From Companilactobacillus insicii (GTDB taxonomy: Bacteria; Bacillota; Bacilli; Lactobacillales; Lactobacillaceae): a stretch of 64,000 nt of DNA. The stretch is taken from contig NZ_RHNU01000013.1 of assembly GCF_003946015.1 (NCBI RefSeq), positions 1 to 64,000 on the forward strand. Direction: 5' to 3'. Positions within the stretch are counted from its first letter, which is position 1; every line of letters starts with the position of its first letter. The notes beneath the pieces were generated by a model. That model did no database searches, was not told the DNA's origin, and saw only the letters and a program-made list of their open reading frames with translations. Made by a program: the position numbers and the translations under genes. Below, piece by piece: positions 43,438 to 52,690 of the stretch.

Positions 43438-44415
43438 ATGGTAGTCAAAATAGATGATGTAGCAAGGGTTGCGGGAGTTTCAAAAACTACGGTTTCACGA
43501 GTACTGAATAACCGTGGATATTTGAGTGAAAAAACAATAAAAAAAGTTCATGATGCAATGGAATCGTTAAATTATCAACCTAATGCCGTAGCACGGCAAC
43601 TTTATAAAAAAGAGACAAAGTTAGTTGGTCTGATATTTCCTACTGTTGATAATCCATTCTTTGGTCAATTGGTGGCAGAATTGGAGAAACGTCTGTTTGA
43701 CTCTGGATTCAAAGTATTAATTGGTAATTCGATGAATGATCCAGCAAAAGAAGAAATGTACTTAAAAGAATTAATTTCTAATCAAGTTGACGGTCTGATA
43801 GTTGGAGCTCAAAACCGTGGAATTGATGAGTATCACAAAGCCAATTTACCAGTTGTTGCAATTGATCGTGTTATGAATGAGGATATTCCAGTTATTGCTT
43901 CAGATAACTACATGGGTGGTAAGTTAGCCACTGAGTTGTTGATAAATAGTGGTGCTAAGCACATTATGAATACAGATGGTCCCATTAATTTGGAGACCCC
44001 AGCGCACCGAAGAAGAGATGCTTATGAAGAGGTTATGAAGTCACATAATATGGTTCCTCACACTTATCTAGTGGATTTCAGTTGGGATATAAAAAAGAAA
44101 AAGCAAGCAGTTAAAGAAATGTTTGCTAAATATCCAGAAATGGACGGTATTTTTGTAACTAACGATATGGATGCTGCATTAGTTTGGCGGACTGCCACCG
44201 AGTTGGGGTATAAAGTACCAGATGATTTAAAAATTGTCGGATATGATGGGGCTAATATTACTAGGGTTCTTCTACCAGAGCTAACTACCATTGAACAACC
44301 AGTAGAAGAAATGGCTAAGATGGCAGTAAGTACCTTGATTACTAGGATAAATGGTGAAGATACGCCTTTGGAACAAATAGTACCTGTAAAGATTTGGCAT
44401 GGAACGTCAGTATAG
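43438..44415 (+). CDS. scrR: LacI-family repressor of the sucrose genes (ScrR-like)
   Basis: 325 residues: LacI helix-turn-helix at 4-25 (IDDVARVAGVSKTTVSRVLN), hinge helix, and a periplasmic-binding-like sensor domain. It lies between fructokinase and the permease-hydrolase unit, whose promoter is flanked by two copies of an AACCGGTT palindrome of the kind LacI proteins bind. Sugar-phosphate or sugar inducer not known. AGGTGG precedes the ATG. Confidence 0.9.
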   Translation: MVVKIDDVARVAGVSKTTVSRVLNNRGYLSEKTIKKVHDAMESLNYQPNAVARQLYKKETKLVGLIFPTVDNPFFGQLVAELEKRLFDSGFKVLIGNSMNDPAKEEMYLKELISNQVDGLIVGAQNRGIDEYHKANLPVVAIDRVMNEDIPVIASDNYMGGKLATELLINSGAKHIMNTDGPINLETPAHRRRDAYEEVMKSHNMVPHTYLVDFSWDIKKKKQAVKEMFAKYPEMDGIFVTNDMDAALVWRTATELGYKVPDDLKIVGYDGANITRVLLPELTTIEQPVEEMAKMAVSTLITRINGEDTPLEQIVPVKIWHGTSV

Positions 44416-44468
44416 AGGACGATAAGGTTAGGGAATTATTTCCTAACTATTTTTTTGCAATTTTATGA

Positions 44469-44483
44469 TAACCGGTTGACATA
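44469..44483. promoter_or_regulatory. LacI-type operator 1 at the sucrose promoter
   Basis: TAACCGGTTGACATA: AACCGGTT palindrome fused to the -35 box. It is an exact inverted copy of 44531-44545; the two centres are 67 bases apart, close to a whole number of helix turns, which would allow DNA looping. Confidence 0.75.
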
Positions 44484-44504
44484 AAATGTGATAGCGATTA
44501 CAAT
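44476..44504 (+). promoter_or_regulatory. Sucrose permease-hydrolase promoter
   Basis: TTGACA, 17 bases, TACAAT: near-consensus sigma-A promoter. The -35 box overlaps operator 1 and the spacer holds a cre site. Confidence 0.8.
44489..44502. promoter_or_regulatory. cre site (CcpA operator) in the sucrose promoter
   Basis: TGATAGCGATTACA fits the consensus TGWNANCGNTNWCA at every position. Lying between -35 and -10, it should block transcription when CcpA is active. A weaker cre-like sequence follows at 44511-44524. Confidence 0.8.
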
Positions 44505-44530
44505 ACTTTTTGAAAACGTTTTAGTAAATA

Positions 44531-44545
44531 TATGTCAACCGGTTA
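44531..44545. promoter_or_regulatory. LacI-type operator 2 in the sucrose leader
   Basis: TATGTCAACCGGTTA, exact inverted copy of operator 1, placed about 20 bases after the predicted transcription start. Confidence 0.75.
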
Positions 44546-44571
44546 ATATAAAATAAATTAGGAGAGCTATT

Positions 44572-45795
44572 ATGAGAAAACAAGTTTACTTTAAGCTCAG
44601 TGCATTCTTTTTCTTCTTCTTCGTTAGTTGGTCTGCTTGTTATTCATTGTTTGCCATTTGGTTAGGTCAAGAAATCCACTTGAATGGTGCTGCTACAGGA
44701 TTGATTTTTGGTATTAACGCTGGTTTTACCTTAGTAATGCAACCTCTTTATGGATTTATTTCTGATAAGTTAGGTGTTCGTAAGAACTTACTAATTGGTT
44801 TAAGTGGGATTTTGATTTTTACTGGTCCATTTTTTATTTATGTCTATGGTCCATTGTTAAAATATAACGTTTTACTTGGTTCGATAGTCGGAGGTCTGTT
44901 CTTAGGAATTGGTTATTTGGCATCATGTGGTGCAATTGAATCTTATGTTGAAAAAATAAGTCGTAAGTATGATTTCGAGTATGGCCGTGCCCGTATGTGG
45001 GGTTCATTAGGTTGGGCAGCTGCTACATTCTTTGCCGGACAATTGTTTAACATTAATCCTAATTATAATTTTTGGATTGCATCTATTGCCGCAATTATTA
45101 TGTTTGTTATTATGCTATCTCTTAGAATTGAAATTTCATATGTTGAAGTTAAAAAGGCTCAATCAGTTAAGGTTGCCGATGTATTCAATTTGTTCAAAAT
45201 GAAAGACTTTTGGTTCTTTATTATCTTCGTTTTAGGTGTAACTTGCGTCTACGGAGTATACGATCAACAATTTCCCAGATATTTTGCCGAGCAGTTTAAC
45301 ACCATCAAGGAAGGTAACTTAATGTTTGGTTATCTAAATTCGTTCCAAGTTTTCTTGGAGGCGGGAATGATGTTCCTTGCACCTAAGATTGTTAATAAGT
45401 TGGGTGCTAGAAACTCATTGCTATTAGCTGGTTTCTTAATGGCATTTCGTATTACCGGTTCAGGAATTGTTAATGGCCCAATTTTAATCTCAATGATGAA
45501 ATTAATTCACTCAATTGAATTACCAATTTTACTTGTTTCTGTATTTAAGTATCTTGATGCCAACTTTGAATCGAGATTATCATCAATTCTTTACTTAGTT
45601 GGATATCAATTTTCAGGTCAAATTGGAACTATTATCTTATCTTCATTGGTTGGAAAGTTATATGACCAAATGGGATTCAAGACAACATATCTATATTTAG
45701 GAATATTCGTATTTGTATTCGCTACATTAGCAGTATTTACTTTAAAAAAATCAAACGAACAAGAAATCGATACATCACAAATAGGTCACGCTTAA
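44572..45795 (+). CDS. MFS oligosaccharide:H+ symporter, probable sucrose permease (LacY/CscB-like)
   Basis: 407 residues, 12 membrane helices. YFKLSAFFFFFFVSWSACYSLFAIWL at the start and GFISDKLGVRKNLLIG at the loop 2-3 match the oligosaccharide:H+ symporter family that includes LacY and CscB. Being 12 bases ahead of the GH32 gene and under a LacI repressor, sucrose (or short fructosides) is the likely cargo. Because uptake is by symport, the sugar enters unphosphorylated, which differs from the usual sucrose PTS of lactobacilli. Confidence 0.88.
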   Translation: MRKQVYFKLSAFFFFFFVSWSACYSLFAIWLGQEIHLNGAATGLIFGINAGFTLVMQPLYGFISDKLGVRKNLLIGLSGILIFTGPFFIYVYGPLLKYNVLLGSIVGGLFLGIGYLASCGAIESYVEKISRKYDFEYGRARMWGSLGWAAATFFAGQLFNINPNYNFWIASIAAIIMFVIMLSLRIEISYVEVKKAQSVKVADVFNLFKMKDFWFFIIFVLGVTCVYGVYDQQFPRYFAEQFNTIKEGNLMFGYLNSFQVFLEAGMMFLAPKIVNKLGARNSLLLAGFLMAFRITGSGIVNGPILISMMKLIHSIELPILLVSVFKYLDANFESRLSSILYLVGYQFSGQIGTIILSSLVGKLYDQMGFKTTYLYLGIFVFVFATLAVFTLKKSNEQEIDTSQIGHA

Positions 45796-45807
45796 CAGGA
45801 GATTATT

Positions 45808-47238
45808 ATGCAAACAATATTAAAACCGATTGAAGTAACGAATAATCGTTACCGCTTAGGATATCATGTTGCAGCGAAATCTGGTTGGATCAACGATCCT
45901 AACGGATTTTGTTATTTCAAAGGATATTATCACATCTTTTATCAACACTATCCATTCGCCGCAGAATGGGGTCCGATGCATTGGGGACACGCTCGTAGTA
46001 AAGACTTGGTTCATTGGGAAACATTACCAATAGCATTGAAGCCAGGTGATACCGAAGACGAAAATGGTTGTTTCTCAGGTAGTGCTGTTGTCCACGACGG
46101 TAAAATGTACTTAATCTATACAGGACATCATTATTATCCTGGAGATGATAATCCGGATCATTTTTGGCAAAATCAAAATTTGGCTATCAGTGAGGATGGA
46201 ATACATTTTAAAAAATATGAAAATAATCCCATAATTGCTCATGCTCCAGAAGACAATACACAACACTTCAGGGATTCAAAGGTCTGGTATGACAATGGTA
46301 ATTGGTATCTAATTTTAGGTAGTCAAGGTAATGATAATTTGGGTCGAGTGCTACTTTATAAATCAATTAACTTGATTGACTGGAAGTATCTGGGACCAAT
46401 TGCTAAATCTAATGATCTCAAAAAAGAAGGCTACATGTGGGAGTGTCCGGACTTCTTCACATTGGGTGACAAACAAGTATTATTGATGTCACCCCAAGGT
46501 GTTGAGTCTGACGGCATTCATTACAACAATGAAAATGAAACAGGTTATGTGACAGGTAATTTTAGCTATACTGACAATAGATTTGAACGTAGTAATTTCC
46601 AAGAATTAGATAATGGTCATGATTTTTATGCTACTCAAACTACTATGGCTCCTGATGGACGTAGACTTTTGTTCGGTTGGATGGACATGTGGGGAAGTGA
46701 GTTTCCTGAAAAGCAAGATGGATGGTCAGGTGCGTTGATTTTTCCTAGAGAATTAACTTTGAAAAATGACAGATTATATATGAATCCAGTATCTGAGCTG
46801 AAACTGCTTCGTACTGAAGAATTACTTAAGGGTGCTTCAAATATTGATGGAGAATATCCTTTAGATTTTAGTAGTAAACAATATGAAGCATTAGTCGAGT
46901 TAGATCTTAATAAGTCGAGTGAAGTCGGTTTTGTCTTAACAGATTCTAATAATACTAAGGCTTTGGAATTCAAATATTCTAAGAAAAATAACCACGTTTC
47001 AGCTGAACGTCCAGAAAATGATGGTATTAGAGAGGCAATAATACATTCTACTAATAAAATTAAGTTACATATATTAGTAGATACTAGTTCAGTTGAAATA
47101 TTTATTAACGATGGAGAAGCAACATTCACTGAACGTATTTATAGTGAAGATACTTTGAAGTTCAACCTAGTATCTGACGGTTCTGTAACAGCAAATTATG
47201 ATATTTATCAATTAGATTCTCATGCTGTGAAATATTAA
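45808..47238 (+). CDS. scrB: Glycoside hydrolase family 32 sucrose hydrolase
   Basis: 476 residues without signal peptide, thus intracellular. Family 32 motifs: nucleophile in WINDPNG (Asp30), FRDSKVW (Asp156, transition-state stabiliser) and WECPDFF (acid/base Glu212), then a C-terminal beta-sandwich. It would split sucrose into glucose and fructose; the fructose goes to the nearby fructokinase. Activity on sucrose-6-phosphate or short fructans cannot be excluded. CAGGAG precedes the ATG. Confidence 0.92.
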   Translation: MQTILKPIEVTNNRYRLGYHVAAKSGWINDPNGFCYFKGYYHIFYQHYPFAAEWGPMHWGHARSKDLVHWETLPIALKPGDTEDENGCFSGSAVVHDGKMYLIYTGHHYYPGDDNPDHFWQNQNLAISEDGIHFKKYENNPIIAHAPEDNTQHFRDSKVWYDNGNWYLILGSQGNDNLGRVLLYKSINLIDWKYLGPIAKSNDLKKEGYMWECPDFFTLGDKQVLLMSPQGVESDGIHYNNENETGYVTGNFSYTDNRFERSNFQELDNGHDFYATQTTMAPDGRRLLFGWMDMWGSEFPEKQDGWSGALIFPRELTLKNDRLYMNPVSELKLLRTEELLKGASNIDGEYPLDFSSKQYEALVELDLNKSSEVGFVLTDSNNTKALEFKYSKKNNHVSAERPENDGIREAIIHSTNKIKLHILVDTSSVEIFINDGEATFTERIYSEDTLKFNLVSDGSVTANYDIYQLDSHAVKY

Positions 47239-47248
47239 TTTTTATTAA

Positions 47249-47289
47249 AGAGGCTTGTATATTCAAACAATGAATATAAGCCTCTTTTT
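47249..47289 (+). terminator. Intrinsic terminator of the sucrose unit
   Basis: AGAGGCTT-TATATTCA stem with one bulge, loop of five, T run. Confidence 0.85.
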
Positions 47290-47403
47290 GTCATTTATTT
47301 AAAGATAGTTTTCTATAAATAAACAGGTAAATGTATAAACAACTATTGTGAAATTCGTCACAGGTGATATTATAAAGGTGTATATCGATGGGAGGATATC
47401 AAA

Positions 47404-49878
47404 ATGAAAAAGTGGAATATTGTAGGTATATCCCTTTTTTCAGCAATGCTTTTTGGAGGGATAGATTATACTCAAGTTAAAGCAGAAGATTTTCAGAATA
47501 ACAATGCTGTAAGTGATTCTGATGTTCAAAATAGTACAACAAAAGCTAGTCAGTTAGATAGTACGGATGATTCAAACGGTGGTACTACTACACCAGATTC
47601 TGATCCGATTAATGTTCAAAATGACACACAGAATAACGATTCTCAATCGGAACCAAGTGTGCAAAATAACGTTAATACACAAGATGATGTACAAAATAAT
47701 TCACCAGATGAAACTGATCCTGATGAACAACAGGTTAATGTATATTTAAAGAACCAGAATGGAAATATTGTGAAAGATGTATATGGTAATCCAATTTGCC
47801 TTTTTTCAGGTGTAAAGAAAGTTGGGGATCAGTTGAATTCAGATGATTATAATTTTTCTGGCGATAAGATAATGTATGATGATCTTTATAATCAATCTTT
47901 GAGTGTTCAAAAAAATATCAGTGATTATTATTTTAATGTGGTAAGTAAGATGGCATTGATAAACGCTGTTTCGTATTCTAACGGGAAATTTTTAGAGGCA
48001 ACCGAAGTACATTCAACTTCTCTGGAAAATAGTGATCCACCAGGTAGAAAAGTATATGCGGGAGATACATTTAATATTAAAGAAGTAAGTAAAAATGTTA
48101 ATCATTTTTACAGATTGAATGGACAAAAGCCAAGTAAGATATTAGTTGGATATAATAATGGTAGTAGTCAAGTCGAGTTACAGAATGCTCCTGATGATAT
48201 TACTGTTTCATCGTACTATAATTATTATCTATCAGTTAACTCTGGTATTTTTGATTTTCTCGTTTATTTATATTTCGAAGAACCAGTGCCAGTTATGTAT
48301 CAGGATACTGATGGTAATTCCATCGGTAATTTTGAAGGAAAAAACAAAGCTATTATTAATGATGATGGTAAAGGTAATATAATACATCCTGATTACGATA
48401 AGTATGTTAAACCAATCGATGGATATACATTTCAAAAAGATGCGTCTAGTTATGTTATGAAGTGGAATAACGATGGAAGCGTAAATACCGATGTCAGCAG
48501 GGTCGTGATGGTCTATTCTAAAGATGACGAAACTTATCCAATTGTTAACTATGTTGGTAGCGATGGAAAAGTTGTCTATAGTATGACCAGTTATGATTCT
48601 AATTTAACTCCTGATAAAGTAGCTGATATTTCGTCGCAAGGTGATGGTAAATTTAATGATCTTCAAAATATGAAAATCATTAAAACTAATACAGGATATA
48701 ACGTATTAGTATCGGATAAAGGAGTCTTATATAGAATTATTCAAAAAATCGGTGATCTAGTAATTGCCGATGAAAGTACCTATATGAGTCCGCAAAATGG
48801 AATTTATCAAATTGTCTCTAAAGCTACTAACGATAAGTACACTATAAATACGGATGAATCTACTTATAACATAATCAATCTCGAGAGCTCAGATTTGAAT
48901 TATTACTCTACTTTATACGGAGAAGGATACACAAGTGCAAACGTAAGTGATTTGATAAAAGTTCTGAATGCTGGTATATATGATGGGTTTGTGGAGAATA
49001 ATTTGCATACCGAATTTGTTGTTACCGCAATTTATAATGAGAAACCAACTCAAGTTAAAATAAACTATCTTGATGATAATGGGAATAAGGTAAGCAGTTC
49101 AATGGAAGCCGCTCCAAAAACTGATAATACAAGTATTGATCAAATCATTCAATTACCTAGTGGTTATAAAATGAGTGGTTTACCAGCTGGAGTGGATGCA
49201 ACTAGTGATGCTGAAACTCTTGTTTTAAATGTTACGGTTAATAAGGATTCAACTGGCGACACACATTCTGGAGGTGGTGGTTCATCATCACATCACAATA
49301 GTGGTGGTGATACTTCTGATGTTGTCAAAATAAATCAAAAACTATCTATTAAAAATAAAAATGTAACGATAGTAAATTCGTCTGGAAAAACCTTATCAAG
49401 ATCTCTATCAGAATATAGTAATTGGGTAACAGATAAACGGATGAATATCGGTGGAGAAGTATACTATCGTGTAGGTTCCGATGAATGGGTAAACGAAAAG
49501 GACATTTATCTGTATACAGATAACATGTCTCAAGTTTATACGTACTCTGATAGTTATAAGTTATTGACGCACCATAATGGAAAAATGGTTAATAGAGCGT
49601 TACAAGCAAGAACAGATTGGTTGACTGACCGCTATGCATATTTTGATGGTCAAAAATACTATCGTGTAGCTACAAATGAGTGGGTCAAGGATTCGGATGT
49701 ATTAGAGTATCAACCAGTAACAACCGTTGTAAATACTTCGGGGACTACAATTTACGATGAACGCGGTAATCGTATTAGGACTTTATCTGCTGGTGCTTAC
49801 AAGATTGACAGGGTTGCGACAATTAATAATGTAAAAATGTATCGTGTTGCTGCAAATGAATGGATTCAAGTAAATTAA
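47404..49878 (+). CDS. Secreted surface protein with MucBP-like region and three C-terminal SLAP repeats
   Basis: 824 residues. Signal peptide (1-27, VKA cleavage), an acidic, Asn/Asp/Gln-rich stretch with repeated VQN units (28-110), a long beta-rich region with MucBP-like elements (for example VMYQDTDGNSIGNFEG near 300 and VKINYLDDNGNKVSSSM near 555), a Gly/Ser/His linker (about 620-640), and three SLAP units in the last 180 residues ending in YRVGSDEWV, YRVATNEWV and YRVAANEWI. SLAP repeats bind wall polymers non-covalently; no LPXTG is present. Probably an adhesion or surface-layer-associated protein. GGGAGG precedes the ATG. Monocistronic. Confidence 0.85.
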   Translation: MKKWNIVGISLFSAMLFGGIDYTQVKAEDFQNNNAVSDSDVQNSTTKASQLDSTDDSNGGTTTPDSDPINVQNDTQNNDSQSEPSVQNNVNTQDDVQNNSPDETDPDEQQVNVYLKNQNGNIVKDVYGNPICLFSGVKKVGDQLNSDDYNFSGDKIMYDDLYNQSLSVQKNISDYYFNVVSKMALINAVSYSNGKFLEATEVHSTSLENSDPPGRKVYAGDTFNIKEVSKNVNHFYRLNGQKPSKILVGYNNGSSQVELQNAPDDITVSSYYNYYLSVNSGIFDFLVYLYFEEPVPVMYQDTDGNSIGNFEGKNKAIINDDGKGNIIHPDYDKYVKPIDGYTFQKDASSYVMKWNNDGSVNTDVSRVVMVYSKDDETYPIVNYVGSDGKVVYSMTSYDSNLTPDKVADISSQGDGKFNDLQNMKIIKTNTGYNVLVSDKGVLYRIIQKIGDLVIADESTYMSPQNGIYQIVSKATNDKYTINTDESTYNIINLESSDLNYYSTLYGEGYTSANVSDLIKVLNAGIYDGFVENNLHTEFVVTAIYNEKPTQVKINYLDDNGNKVSSSMEAAPKTDNTSIDQIIQLPSGYKMSGLPAGVDATSDAETLVLNVTVNKDSTGDTHSGGGGSSSHHNSGGDTSDVVKINQKLSIKNKNVTIVNSSGKTLSRSLSEYSNWVTDKRMNIGGEVYYRVGSDEWVNEKDIYLYTDNMSQVYTYSDSYKLLTHHNGKMVNRALQARTDWLTDRYAYFDGQKYYRVATNEWVKDSDVLEYQPVTTVVNTSGTTIYDERGNRIRTLSAGAYKIDRVATINNVKMYRVAANEWIQVN

Positions 49879-49903
49879 AAAACAGCCAGATGGCTGTTTT
49901 TTT
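49877..49903. terminator. Bidirectional terminator after the SLAP gene
   Basis: AACAGCC-AGAT-GGCTGTT with T run; A-rich on the other side. Confidence 0.85.
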
Positions 49904-50420
49904 AGTATTTAATCATAACAATAATAATGATGCTGATAATAACTACAATGAATCCTAATAAAGTCCATTTTATAGAGCTTTTAAATAGTTCTTTTTCAGA
50001 TTTATTTTCTAAAGTATTAATTTGATCTAAGAAATAAACCATCGAGAAAATATTACCAAGTGCTCCAATACAAACAACGATATAAACGGGTAATGCTAGA
50101 TCACCATATAATCCTGTACTTCCCAGAATAAAAATGAATGATAAGAAAGTGATAAAAGTAACAGCCAGATATTTATTCATTAAACTAAGTTGAGCTTGTT
50201 TCTTTATGTTGTTAACAACTTTGGAATTATTGAGTAGCAAGTCGTCTAAGGAAATGCCGTAAAGTTTTGCCAGTTGTATTAGGCTGTCAATGTCAGGAGT
50301 TGTTTTACCGGTTTCCCAATTAGATATGGAGCGTACAGAGACATATAATGACTTAGCCAAATCCGCTTGAGTCATATTAAGTTGCTTGCGTTTGTCTTTT
50401 AACAATTGACTGATTTCCAT
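49902..50420 (-). CDS. XRE-family regulator with three membrane helices
   Basis: 172 residues: helix-turn-helix domain at 1-65 (LLKDKRKQLNMTQADLAKSL), then three hydrophobic helices (about 82-102, 108-130, 148-170). A DNA-binding head fixed to a membrane tail suggests sensing of membrane state. No obvious target gene is adjacent; it converges with the SLAP gene. Confidence 0.85.
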   Translation of the reverse strand: MEISQLLKDKRKQLNMTQADLAKSLYVSVRSISNWETGKTTPDIDSLIQLAKLYGISLDDLLLNNSKVVNNIKKQAQLSLMNKYLAVTFITFLSFIFILGSTGLYGDLALPVYIVVCIGALGNIFSMVYFLDQINTLENKSEKELFKSSIKWTLLGFIVVIISIIIIVMIKY

Positions 50421-50502
50421 AATGTAATTCTCCTATGTATTCGCTACATTTAAATTAACTTAAAATTGACATAAATCCTATAGAAAGTTAATTCTATTCA
50501 AT

Positions 50503-50536
50503 CGTTATAACGATAAAAAAATAAACCCGAAGGTTT
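50503..50536 (-). terminator. Probable terminator of the flippase unit
   Basis: Weak AAACC-CGAA-GGTTT hairpin (50522-50535) followed on the minus strand by U-rich sequence and then the palindrome ATCGTTATAACGAT (50501-50514). Confidence 0.5.
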
Positions 50537-50539
50537 ACT

Positions 50540-52147
50540 TTAATAAATATCAGTTCCGCGAATCTCTTTAAGAATCTTCATTGAGCCATCTTTATAGGCA
50601 AGGATACCGTAGATGATCATTCCAATCACCGCGCATATCGATAGTATAATAGCGGCACCGATCTTTGTTTGTCCGTTGATGAATCTGGATAATAATACAT
50701 CTGCGCCATAGACGATTACTAACATAACTGTTGAATCGATTACGACTTTTAACAACTTGATTGCCAATGACTTATCAACGATTTTGTATTCTTTGTTGAT
50801 AATACGAAAGGCAAAGTGTCCCATGATCATGAATGCAATAGTAGTAGCAACGACCGGTCCAAAAGCGCCCATGTAAATAGTTAGTGGGTACTGGAGAACG
50901 ACTTTGATCAAATATGCTAGGGCTAAAAATATCATGGATGTTTTAGTTTTATTATCAACTTGAAGGACGTTTTCTAGAATCATGAATACGCAATAGAAGA
51001 ATGCTTCAATACATGATACTGCCAAAATTTCAGTACCTAAGTTACTTGGAATATAAAAGGCTGTCCATAAATGACGACCGATTCCAATCATTCCAAAGGT
51101 AGCAGGTAAGATTATAAATACCGTAAATTGCACCATATTTCTGAGCAGTTTTTGGATTTCTTCAAACTTAGACTTACGACTTATCAACGCTGACAAAGCA
51201 GGGATGATAGAAGCTGAAACGGAAATGGCAAGTGATACTAAAACCATGATTAACTTATTAGCTTGGAAGCCAAACATTGAATATAAGTTATCAATTGTAT
51301 GTTGGCTAGCGTGTAAAACGTTTTGATAGATTAAGACGAAACTAGTTTGGTCAAATAACTGAAGCACGGTCATGATAGTATCAACTAATAAGAATGGAAT
51401 CGCTGATTTTAACATGGAACCAAAGTTTACTTGTGTTAGTTCACTATCTGGTACCTCGGCTGAAGTTTTAATATCTTCTGCAGGAATGGATTTACGCACC
51501 CTGAATCGCATCCAAATTAAAAATGCGTAAGCTAGGGTTGCACCAATAAATGAAGCAAAAGTTGATTGGTTAACGGCACTCATATAACTACCCTTTTGCA
51601 TAATCATAATTGTATAAGTTGCGTATAGCATGTAGGCTACACGAGCAATTTGCTCAATAACCTGTGAAAAGGCAGAAAACGAGATGAAGGCATAACCCTG
51701 AATATATCCACGCATAATTCCTAGTGCAGGAATAATCAAAATTGCAACACTCAAATATTTGATTGGTGTAACGACACGCATGTCTCCAGCCGCAAATATA
51801 ATAGCAACGTATTTAGCACCAAAGAACATGAAGCCGGCTAGTACCACACCAACCAATGTCATATAAAAAGTGTATTTTTTAAGTAATTTTTCACTTTGGT
51901 CATAACGGCCTAAAGCATTGTGAGCTGCTACTTCTTTAGAAATGGCTGATGGAATACCAGCTGTAGCTATTATCAGGAAGAGGTTATAAATGTTATAAAC
52001 CTTTCCGTATAACGCATTGGCAGCTCCTAATGCGACTGGACCAATCCAGATATTCCAAGGAATGATGTAGATAACTGCTAGAATTCTTGAGAATATACCG
52101 GATATTGAAATCCAAAGCGAACTTTTTAGTAGTGAATCTTTTTTCAT
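50540..52147 (-). CDS. MOP-superfamily flippase, MurJ/YtgP-like
   Basis: 535 residues with 14 hydrophobic helices. N-terminal SLWISISGIFSRILAVIYIIPW and the AANALYGKVYNIYNLFLIIATAGIPSAISK segment match the SpoVB/YtgP group of polysaccharide exporters. Bacillus YtgP, of the same length, is a lipid II flippase, so this is a candidate MurJ; a teichoic-acid or exopolysaccharide flippase is the alternative. Downstream of a DUF1304 gene by 21 bases. Confidence 0.8.
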   Translation of the reverse strand: MKKDSLLKSSLWISISGIFSRILAVIYIIPWNIWIGPVALGAANALYGKVYNIYNLFLIIATAGIPSAISKEVAAHNALGRYDQSEKLLKKYTFYMTLVGVVLAGFMFFGAKYVAIIFAAGDMRVVTPIKYLSVAILIIPALGIMRGYIQGYAFISFSAFSQVIEQIARVAYMLYATYTIMIMQKGSYMSAVNQSTFASFIGATLAYAFLIWMRFRVRKSIPAEDIKTSAEVPDSELTQVNFGSMLKSAIPFLLVDTIMTVLQLFDQTSFVLIYQNVLHASQHTIDNLYSMFGFQANKLIMVLVSLAISVSASIIPALSALISRKSKFEEIQKLLRNMVQFTVFIILPATFGMIGIGRHLWTAFYIPSNLGTEILAVSCIEAFFYCVFMILENVLQVDNKTKTSMIFLALAYLIKVVLQYPLTIYMGAFGPVVATTIAFMIMGHFAFRIINKEYKIVDKSLAIKLLKVVIDSTVMLVIVYGADVLLSRFINGQTKIGAAIILSICAVIGMIIYGILAYKDGSMKILKEIRGTDIY

Positions 52148-52168
52148 TAATAAGTTTCCTATCTATTA

Positions 52169-52540
52169 CTATTTATAAAATATTAGTACGAAGATCAATG
52201 CAATCAATGCGGGTAATCCTTGAAGATAAAGGATTTTTTTAGTGGCAGTAAAAGCACCATAAACAGCAACGATAATAATATAGATCATCAATAGGATCAT
52301 GATAGTTTTTAGAACTGAACCAGTAAAGAATAATATCATTGCTAGGATCAGTATACCTAACATTCCGTTATATATTCCTTGATTAGATAAAGCTGTTTGA
52401 GCGTTTTTTTGTTTTACAAAGTCCAATGGCATATCGAAGGCGGCTGCTTGTTTTTCAGGTGCCGCAAATATTTCTAGAATAGCAATTCCAATATGTTCTA
52501 GTGCAACCAATGCCACTAGAAATAGTGTAAGAATTTCCAT
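52169..52540 (-). CDS. DUF1304 family membrane protein
   Basis: 123 residues from ATG 52540, with GAGGAGGGG nine bases upstream; the frame 20 codons longer is unsupported. Four helices; LVALVALEHIGIAILEIF and NQGIYNGML are the family's conserved parts. Function unknown. Probably co-transcribed with the flippase gene. Confidence 0.88.
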   Translation of the reverse strand: MEILTLFLVALVALEHIGIAILEIFAAPEKQAAAFDMPLDFVKQKNAQTALSNQGIYNGMLGILILAMILFFTGSVLKTIMILLMIYIIIVAVYGAFTATKKILYLQGLPALIALIFVLIFYK

Positions 52541-52690
52541 GAATGATTCCCCTCCTCTTAGGGTATGTCTACTATAATAAACTGTTTTGATTGTCTTCAC
52601 AATGTTACATCAAAATGTCTAAAGAAAAAGAGGATTTTGAATTGATAGTTTGATGAGTAATGTTTATCTGCTCTCATTAAAAAGTACTTT

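Noticed and set aside
46635-47129. 164-codon minus-strand frame opposite the sucrose hydrolase gene
   Set aside because: Shadow of a well-identified GH32 gene with no start signal.
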